Assembly (NCBI RefSeq): GCF_934772795.1
Contig: NZ_CAKVMR010000071.1
Span: forward strand, 1-10,387
Direction: 5' to 3'
From: an uncultured Holdemanella sp.
Lineage (GTDB): Bacteria > Bacillota_I > Bacilli_A > Erysipelotrichales > Erysipelotrichaceae
Length of the DNA: 10,387 nt
The translations under genes and the position numbers were made by a program. Of this stretch, positions 6,058 through 10,387 are shown one piece after another (position 1 is the stretch's first letter; the number at the start of each line of letters is the position of its first letter). A model generated the notes under the pieces. It was not told where the DNA came from. It saw nothing but the letters and a program-made list of their open reading frames with translations, and did no database searches.

Positions 6058-6780
6058 ATGTTTGTAGAAGAAAGACAAAATTTAATATTAGAAGATTTAC
6101 AAGAGAATGGAAAAGTATTAGTCAAAGATTTAAGTAAACGTTTTGGTGTAACACCTGATTTAATTCGTAAAGACTTAGCTTTTTTAGAATCGAAAGGGAA
6201 ATGTAAAAAGATATATGGTGGAGCGATATTGAATCGTTTAAATGTTCATTTAGAGGATGCGAATTCTAGAAAGAATGTGAATAGTAAGGAGAAACAAAAA
6301 ATAGCGCAAATGGCCTATGATTTGATAGAACCGAATATGACCATTTTTTTAGATATTTCGACTACGAATATTGAATTGGCTAAATTATTAGTATTAAACC
6401 CTATTTCAAATATTACAGTTGTTACCAATATGTTGGATGTAATTCAAATTCTTTCTTCAAGTCAAATTCATGCGATTTTTATTGGTGGAGAATTTGATTA
6501 TGCAAGAAATGGCTTTGTAGGCAATATGTGTGATGAATTTCTTCAACGATTTCATTTTGATGTAGCCTTTTTAGGCGTGGTAGGCATAGATTTAGAATCT
6601 GGTAGTGTTATGACTTATATGCCAAATGATGGACAAACAAAACGGATTGTTTTAAAACAATCGAAAAAGGCATATATGTTGGCGGATTCGGATAAGTTTT
6701 ACCAAATGGGGAATTATGAGTATGCCAAGGTGGATGCGTTTTATGGAATCTTACAAACAATAAAAAGTAATAAAAAGTAA
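6058..6780 (+). CDS. DeoR-family transcriptional regulator
   Basis: A 240-residue DNA-binding regulator. The N-terminal winged helix-turn-helix covers about residues 5-55, with KDLSKRFGVTPDLIRKDLAF (23-42) giving the turn and recognition helix and KIYGGAIL (51-58) the end of the wing, the usual DeoR layout. The C-terminal sensor domain (about 75-230) belongs to the sugar-isomerase-like DeoRC fold, which commonly binds phosphorylated sugars. The phosphate-loop segment, often DSGTT, reads DISTT here (99-103). Other landmarks are VVTNMLDV (121-128), FIGGEFDYARNGFVG (141-155) and LGVVGIDLESG (172-182). I chose the ATG at 6058, with AGGAG six bases upstream; MFVEERQNLIL is a standard DeoR start. 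It lies directly upstream of the glycyl radical enzyme operon in the same direction, so it is its likely regulator. The divergent symporter is a second possible target. Confidence 0.93.
   Translation: MFVEERQNLILEDLQENGKVLVKDLSKRFGVTPDLIRKDLAFLESKGKCKKIYGGAILNRLNVHLEDANSRKNVNSKEKQKIAQMAYDLIEPNMTIFLDISTTNIELAKLLVLNPISNITVVTNMLDVIQILSSSQIHAIFIGGEFDYARNGFVGNMCDEFLQRFHFDVAFLGVVGIDLESGSVMTYMPNDGQTKRIVLKQSKKAYMLADSDKFYQMGNYEYAKVDAFYGILQTIKSNKK
6761..6780 (+). repeat. Exact 10-bp tandem repeat at the 3' end of the regulator gene
   Basis: TAAAAAGTAA occurs twice in succession (6761-6770 and 6771-6780), and the first bases of a third copy follow. It encodes the last residues (KSNKK) and the stop codon. 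A copy gain or loss would shift the frame of the last residues but would only alter the extreme C-terminus. Confidence 0.6.
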
Positions 6781-6781
6781 T

Positions 6782-6814
6782 AAAGAACTATTGATTTTGA
6801 TCATAGTTCTTTTT
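6782..6814 (+). terminator. Terminator of the regulator gene; large palindrome that contains the next promoter
   Basis: AAAGAACTAT (6782-6791) and ATAGTTCTTT (6803-6812) form a perfect 10-bp inverted repeat around an 11-base loop, followed by a T run (6810-6814). It begins just after the stop codon. The -35 of the next promoter lies in the loop and the -10 begins at the last T of the tail. Confidence 0.85.
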
Positions 6815-6819
6815 ATAAT
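6791..6819 (+). promoter_or_regulatory. Sigma-A-type promoter of the glycyl radical enzyme operon
   Basis: TTGATT (6791-6796), a 17-bp spacer and a perfect TATAAT (6814-6819) form a good housekeeping promoter. Transcription would start near 6825, followed by the GGAGGG ribosome binding site (6832-6837) six bases before the ATG at 6844. The -35 lies in the loop of the regulator gene's terminator, so the palindrome surrounds the RNA polymerase site. A repressor binding the two arms would block this promoter; that role is inferred. Confidence 0.75.
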
Positions 6820-6843
6820 GGATTTGTAAATGGAGGGCTTACT

Positions 6844-9150
6844 ATGTTAGATCGTATTTCTATTCTGAAAGATAAAATGTTGTCTCAACCACGCTTTGTA
6901 AGTATTGAACAAGCATTGATCATTACTCGTACATATCAAGAAAATGAAGATAAATCCATCCCTTATAAGCGTGCACTTTCTTTGTATAACGCATTAAATG
7001 AAATTGAAATTGGTATGGAACCTGAAGAATTGATTGTAGGGAATCGTACAAAGGGTGTTCGTTATGGTGTTGTTTTTCCGGAAAGTGGAATTTCTTGGGT
7101 AGACCGTGAATTTGAAACAATTCCAACTCGTTCTCAAGATAAGTTTAATGTACATTCGGAAGATATTGAAACTTTTCGTAAGGTGATCGTTCCGTATTGG
7201 AAAGGTAAAAGTTTGGAGGATGTCATTAAAAATCGTTTTGGAGAAGAAATCAGTACCATTTCTAAAGTAGTAAAAGTCAATCAAACCGATCATGCACAAG
7301 GACATATTTGTCCGAATGTAAAGGAATGGTTAGAACTTGGTCCACAAGGCTATATTGATATTTCAAAAAAACATCTTGAGACATGTTCAAACTCACAAAA
7401 AGAATTTTATGAATGTGTTATTTTAGTCATGCAAGGTGTGCAGAAGTTTATGCTTCGCTATCATGATTTAGCTTTGGAAATGAATAAAAAAGATGTGGCT
7501 GAAATTTGTGAAAAACTTGCATATCATCCAGCTTCTACATTCCATGAAGCGTTACAATCCTTATGGTTTTTATTTGTCGTATTACATATGGAAAGCAACG
7601 CATCTAGTTTTTCTCCGGGTCGTTTAGATGAAACTTTATATTCTTACTATAAACAAGATATAGATTCGGGTATGTTAAAGGAAAATGAAGCTTTAGAATT
7701 GATCGAATGTTTATGGTTGAAATTCAATGAGATCGTATATTTAAGAAATGCGCATAGCGCTAAATATTTTGCGGGTTTTCCAATTGGATTTAATATTTGT
7801 GTGGGTGGACAAAATCAAAATGGAAATGATTTTAGTAATGAATTGAGTCATTTATTTTTAAAGGCCCAAGAAGATATTGGTCTTCCTCAACCAAACTTAT
7901 CTGTTCGACTTCATGAACATACCAATGATGAACTGTTAAAACATGCGATTCGCGTTGTTTCAAAAGGAAGTGGAATGCCACAATTTTTCAATGATAAGGC
8001 AATTATCAAGGCTATGGAAGATTTAGGTATATCCCATGAAGATGCCATGGATTATGCGATTGTTGGCTGTGTGGAGCTTACAACACAGGGAAATAACTTA
8101 GGTTGGTCCGATTCGGGTATGTTTAATATGAATAAAGTCTTAGAACTGACTTTGAATCATGGTCGTTGTTTATTAACTGGAAAACAGATGGGCCCTGACT
8201 ATGGATCGTTAAGTACCTATACTTCATTTTCTGAATTGGAATCGGCATTTGAAAAAATGATGGATTATTTTATCGATAAAATGATTCCATGTTTAGAAGA
8301 AGTGGAAAAAGCACACATTGATATTTTACCAACGGCCTTTTTATCAAGTGTCATTGATGATTGTATGGAAAAAGGCATGGATGTAACGCGTGGTGGTGCA
8401 CATTATAATTTATCAGGTATTCAAATGATTCAGGTGGCAAACCTTGCGGATAGTTTAGCGGCTTTAAAGAAGCTTGTATATGATGAAAGAAAAATTGGTG
8501 CAGATGATTTAGAGAATGCATTACAATCAAATTTTGTAAATAATGAAGTTATGCGTCAAATGTTACTGAATCGTGCGCCTAAGTATGGAAATGATGTGGA
8601 CTGGGTGGATGAGCTTGGTGCAAAATGGGCATTGAAGTTTAGAAATAAATTAAGAAAATATACAAATTACCGTAATGGAGAATATCATACAGGAATGTAT
8701 ACGGTAAGTGCACATGTTCCAATGGGAGAAAATGTAGGAGCTAGCTGCGATGGAAGACTAGCCAAAACACCTTTAGCGGATGGTGGATTATCGGCAGTAT
8801 ATGGTCGTGATTTAAAGGGGCCTACAGCTGTGTTAAAATCAGTATCGCATTTAGATAATTCTTGTACGACAAATGGTGGCTTATTAAATATGAAATTTTT
8901 ACCAGAATTCTTTAAGACAGAATCGGGTATTGATAAGTTTGCGAACTTTATGCGTACATTTGTTGACTTAGAGATTCCACATATTCAATTTAATGTGGTT
9001 CGTAAAGAAGATTTATTGAATGCCAAAGCACATCCAGATCAATATCGTTCTTTGACGGTTCGTGTAGCAGGATATACTGCGTATTTTACAGAACTAGCTG
9101 GAGAATTACAGGATGAAATCATCGCAAGGACAAGTTATGACAACATCTAA
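6844..9150 (+). CDS. Glycyl radical enzyme of the PflD/YbiW type (C-O lyase/dehydratase class)
   Basis: A 768-residue glycyl radical enzyme, oxygen-sensitive and active only after its partner installs a radical on glycine. The N-terminal PFL-like domain covers about 1-620 and the C-terminal glycine-radical domain about 640-768. The active-site loop GCVE (408-411) gives the thiyl cysteine C409 and the Glu E411 typical of dehydratase/lyase members; true pyruvate formate-lyase has adjacent cysteines instead. The radical glycine is G743 in VRVAGYTAYF (739-748). ESNASS (250-255), YFAGFPIGF (308-316), LPQPNLSVR (347-355) and GMPQFFND (377-384) match, from memory, E. coli PflD, which is 765 residues long. 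E. coli YbiW and PflD have been reported to open anhydrohexitol 6-phosphates to 1-deoxyfructose 6-phosphate. The same chemistry here is a hypothesis, since the loop after the cysteine (LTTQGNNLGWSD) differs from PflD. Its stop codon lies inside the activase gene. Confidence 0.93.
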   Translation: MLDRISILKDKMLSQPRFVSIEQALIITRTYQENEDKSIPYKRALSLYNALNEIEIGMEPEELIVGNRTKGVRYGVVFPESGISWVDREFETIPTRSQDKFNVHSEDIETFRKVIVPYWKGKSLEDVIKNRFGEEISTISKVVKVNQTDHAQGHICPNVKEWLELGPQGYIDISKKHLETCSNSQKEFYECVILVMQGVQKFMLRYHDLALEMNKKDVAEICEKLAYHPASTFHEALQSLWFLFVVLHMESNASSFSPGRLDETLYSYYKQDIDSGMLKENEALELIECLWLKFNEIVYLRNAHSAKYFAGFPIGFNICVGGQNQNGNDFSNELSHLFLKAQEDIGLPQPNLSVRLHEHTNDELLKHAIRVVSKGSGMPQFFNDKAIIKAMEDLGISHEDAMDYAIVGCVELTTQGNNLGWSDSGMFNMNKVLELTLNHGRCLLTGKQMGPDYGSLSTYTSFSELESAFEKMMDYFIDKMIPCLEEVEKAHIDILPTAFLSSVIDDCMEKGMDVTRGGAHYNLSGIQMIQVANLADSLAALKKLVYDERKIGADDLENALQSNFVNNEVMRQMLLNRAPKYGNDVDWVDELGAKWALKFRNKLRKYTNYRNGEYHTGMYTVSAHVPMGENVGASCDGRLAKTPLADGGLSAVYGRDLKGPTAVLKSVSHLDNSCTTNGGLLNMKFLPEFFKTESGIDKFANFMRTFVDLEIPHIQFNVVRKEDLLNAKAHPDQYRSLTVRVAGYTAYFTELAGELQDEIIARTSYDNI

Positions 9151-10054
9151 GGGATATATATTTGATATTAAGCGTTTTGCGACGCACGATGGAAAAGGAA
9201 TTCGTACAACGGTGTTCTTTAAGGGATGCCCCCTTCGTTGTAAGTGGTGCCAAAATCCGGAGGGATTATCGTATTTACCACAAGTCTTGTATATGGAATC
9301 CAAGTGTATGCATTGTCTTGGTTGTGTGCACGCATCAAAACATGGTGGAGTCAAATGTGTGGATGATAAAATTTGTATTTCAAGAAATGCAAATGAAGAT
9401 TGGAATGCGATTTGTGATGTGTGTCCGACTCTAGCTTTGAGTATGGATGCCAAAAAGTATACTGTGGAGGAATGTGTTCATGAAATTTTAAAGGATGAAA
9501 TATTCTTTAAAAGAGAAGGTGGCGTAACTTTTTCTGGGGGTGAGCCTTTTTTACAGAGTGATTTTTTGGTTGATGTATTAAAGGTATGTAAAGAAAAAGG
9601 AATTCATACGGCTATTGAAACAAGTTTGTATACGGATTTAGAAAATGTACAAAAGGCTTTGCCTTATTTGGATCAGATTTATTGTGATTGTAAGTTGTAT
9701 GATGAGAATTTGCATAAACAATATACGGGTGTTTCAAATGAAAAAATATTAAAAAATATTGCGTATTTACTTCAGAGTAATAAAAAAGCGCACGTGATCG
9801 TTCGTACGCCTTTGATTCCGACAATGACTGTATCCTTTGATAATATTTCTTCTATATCAAAGTTTTTAGTTTCTTGTTATGAAGATGTTCATTATGAAAT
9901 TTTGAATTATAATCCTTTAGCACAATCTAAATATGCATATTTAGATATGGAGTATTGTTTCAAAGAAAATCCAAAGATGTACTCCAGTGAAAAGATGCAG
10001 GAATTTTATGATTGTGCTAAACAGAATGGTATAAAAAATTTAATTATTGAATAG
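9137..10054 (+). CDS. Glycyl-radical-enzyme activating enzyme (radical SAM, YbiY/PflC-like)
   Basis: A 305-residue radical-SAM enzyme that cleaves S-adenosylmethionine to make the glycyl radical on its partner. The family opening HDGxGIRT reads HDGKGIRTT (17-25), with Lys where Pro is usual. The cluster motif CxxxCxxC is CPLRCKWC (31-38) and the SAM-binding GGEP sits in FSGGEP, after the conserved GGVT. The inserted ferredoxin-like segment (about 57-101) has C57, C60, C63 and the CP cysteine C96 but lacks a full second set, so probably one auxiliary iron-sulfur cluster rather than two. I prefer the ATG at 9137: AAGGA is six bases upstream and MTTSKGYIFDIKRF fits family N-termini. An in-frame ATG at 9113, eight codons earlier, is possible (GGAG at 9100-9103). 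The gene overlaps the enzyme gene by 14 bp (38 bp with the earlier start), indicating translational coupling. Confidence 0.94.
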   Translation: MTTSKGYIFDIKRFATHDGKGIRTTVFFKGCPLRCKWCQNPEGLSYLPQVLYMESKCMHCLGCVHASKHGGVKCVDDKICISRNANEDWNAICDVCPTLALSMDAKKYTVEECVHEILKDEIFFKREGGVTFSGGEPFLQSDFLVDVLKVCKEKGIHTAIETSLYTDLENVQKALPYLDQIYCDCKLYDENLHKQYTGVSNEKILKNIAYLLQSNKKAHVIVRTPLIPTMTVSFDNISSISKFLVSCYEDVHYEILNYNPLAQSKYAYLDMEYCFKENPKMYSSEKMQEFYDCAKQNGIKNLIIE

Positions 10055-10074
10055 GGAGCGTAGGCTCCTTTTTT
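10055..10074 (+). terminator. Terminator of the glycyl radical enzyme operon
   Basis: GGAGC (10055-10059) and GCTCC (10064-10068) form a compact GC-rich stem around GTAG, followed by six Ts (10069-10074). It begins directly after the activase stop codon. Confidence 0.85.
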
Positions 10075-10291
10075 AAATTAAATTATATTTTTGATATATG
10101 AAAGTAGTCCGAAATTTTCTCTCTTTGAGAAAAGTAAATGAAATGTGTTGTCGTATAATTATAAACGTTGAGATGATTCGTGTTGAATCGAATATCGATT
10201 ATTCCTTTATTTATAGTCTTTTAAGTATTTCAAGTCATTATTATATGACTTGTGTGTAAGCACTGTGTTAATGATTTATTTAAATAAATTC
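10075..10291. other. Non-coding AT-rich spacer with several inverted repeats
   Basis: No supported gene lies between the operon terminator and the rRNA-type promoter. Structure seen: TTTTCTC/GAGAAAA (10115-10121 with 10127-10133, loop of 5); a perfect TATAAT at 10154-10159 without a well-placed -35; CAAGTCAT/ATGACTTG (10231-10238 with 10245-10252, loop of 6); and a perfect 16-bp palindrome ATTTATTTAAATAAAT (10274-10289). A 53-codon frame (10098-10259) has no ribosome binding site and is not called. Confidence 0.6.
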
Positions 10292-10350
10292 ACATATTTT
10301 TAAAAAAATTTAAAAAAACATTTGACGAAAGAGGAATGATTTGGTAATAT
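10292..10350 (+). promoter_or_regulatory. Strong rRNA-operon-type promoter with UP-like A/T tract
   Basis: TTGACG (10322-10327), an exact 17-bp spacer and TAATAT (10345-10350) form the core. Directly upstream, 10292-10320 is almost pure A/T with runs of seven A, as in UP elements of ribosomal promoters. Transcription would begin near 10355-10357, where G is available at both ends of that range; GTP initiation is known for Bacillus rRNA promoters. The following leader and boxA support an rRNA operon. Confidence 0.82.
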
Positions 10351-10354
10351 AGAT

Positions 10355-10387
10355 GAGCACTGCTGAGGTGCACATGATCTTTGAAAA
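10355..10387 (+). promoter_or_regulatory. Start of rRNA operon leader with 5' hairpin and boxA-like antitermination site
   Basis: Just after the predicted start, GCAC (10357-10360) and GTGC (10368-10371) can form a small 5' hairpin. TGATCTTTGAAAA (10375-10387) closely resembles the boxA of Bacillota rRNA leaders (TGTTCTTTGAAAACT), where Nus factors load to prevent early termination. The window ends inside this element, so the 16S rRNA gene is expected just downstream. A leader before another stable RNA is the main alternative. Confidence 0.75.

Noticed and set aside
6844..9150. Annotation as true pyruvate formate-lyase (PflB)
   Set aside because: PflB has two adjacent active-site cysteines. 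This protein has GCVE with a single Cys followed by Val-Glu, the dehydratase/lyase-class signature.
10154..10159. Perfect TATAAT as a second, upstream rRNA promoter
   Set aside because: The nearest -35-like hexamer, TTGAGA (10125-10130), is 23 bp away and there is no TGn extension, so a functional promoter is not supported.
10098..10259. A 53-codon plus-strand open frame starting MKVVRNF in the spacer before the rRNA promoter
   Set aside because: There is no ribosome binding site upstream, the composition is Cys/Ile/Ser-rich without recognisable domains, and it runs through two inverted repeats. It is best explained as a chance frame, though a transcript here would reopen the question.
1..10387. 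CRISPR arrays, tRNA genes, IS elements with terminal repeats or riboswitches
   Set aside because: I saw no regularly spaced repeats, no tRNA cloverleaf with CCA end, no transposase gene and no recognisable riboswitch core; intergenic regions are mostly too short for one.

Overview
The window looks like chromosomal DNA from a low-GC, anaerobic, gut-type member of the Bacillota, plausibly an Erysipelotrichia or Clostridia relative. Reasons: AT-rich intergenic DNA, strong AGGAGG-like ribosome binding sites, U-tailed hairpin terminators, extended -10 promoters, a pyrophosphate-dependent phosphofructokinase and an oxygen-sensitive glycyl radical enzyme. The assignment is an inference from gene content; no 16S sequence is inside the window.

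Layout. 1-291: 3' end of a gene that runs off the left edge, perhaps the tail of a serine recombinase. 378-830: a Bcp-type thiol peroxidase flanked by two look-alike terminators. 896-2412: a two-gene unit of an EamA/DMT transporter, built from two roughly half-identical halves, and a chloramphenicol-acetyltransferase-like protein 8 bp downstream. 2489-4138: a long-form PPi-phosphofructokinase with the codon bias of a highly expressed gene, closed by a C(UUCG)G terminator. 4187-4732: YfcE phosphodiesterase, which starts right behind that terminator. 4692-5993 (minus): an NSS-family sodium symporter, convergent with and overlapping yfcE by 41 bp. 6058-6780: a DeoR-family repressor divergent from the symporter. 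6844-10054: a glycyl radical enzyme of the E. coli PflD/YbiW type and its overlapping radical-SAM activase. 10055-10387: non-coding DNA ending in a strong promoter with an A/T-rich UP-like region and a boxA-like sequence, i.e. the start of an rRNA operon whose 16S gene lies just past the right edge.

How the genes fit together. The most coherent system is the DeoR regulator plus glycyl radical enzyme plus activase. DeoR proteins commonly sense sugar phosphates, and the E. coli relatives YbiW and PflD have been reported to open anhydrohexitol 6-phosphates, so an anaerobic radical route from a sugar-phosphate-like substrate is a reasonable hypothesis. The expected aldolase and PTS genes are not here. 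The promoter of this operon is nested inside the terminator hairpin of the regulator gene, so one palindrome may serve as terminator, promoter and possibly operator. The other genes are housekeeping or single-purpose: peroxide defence, glycolysis, phosphodiester hydrolysis and amino-acid uptake, plus a possible acetylation/export pair.
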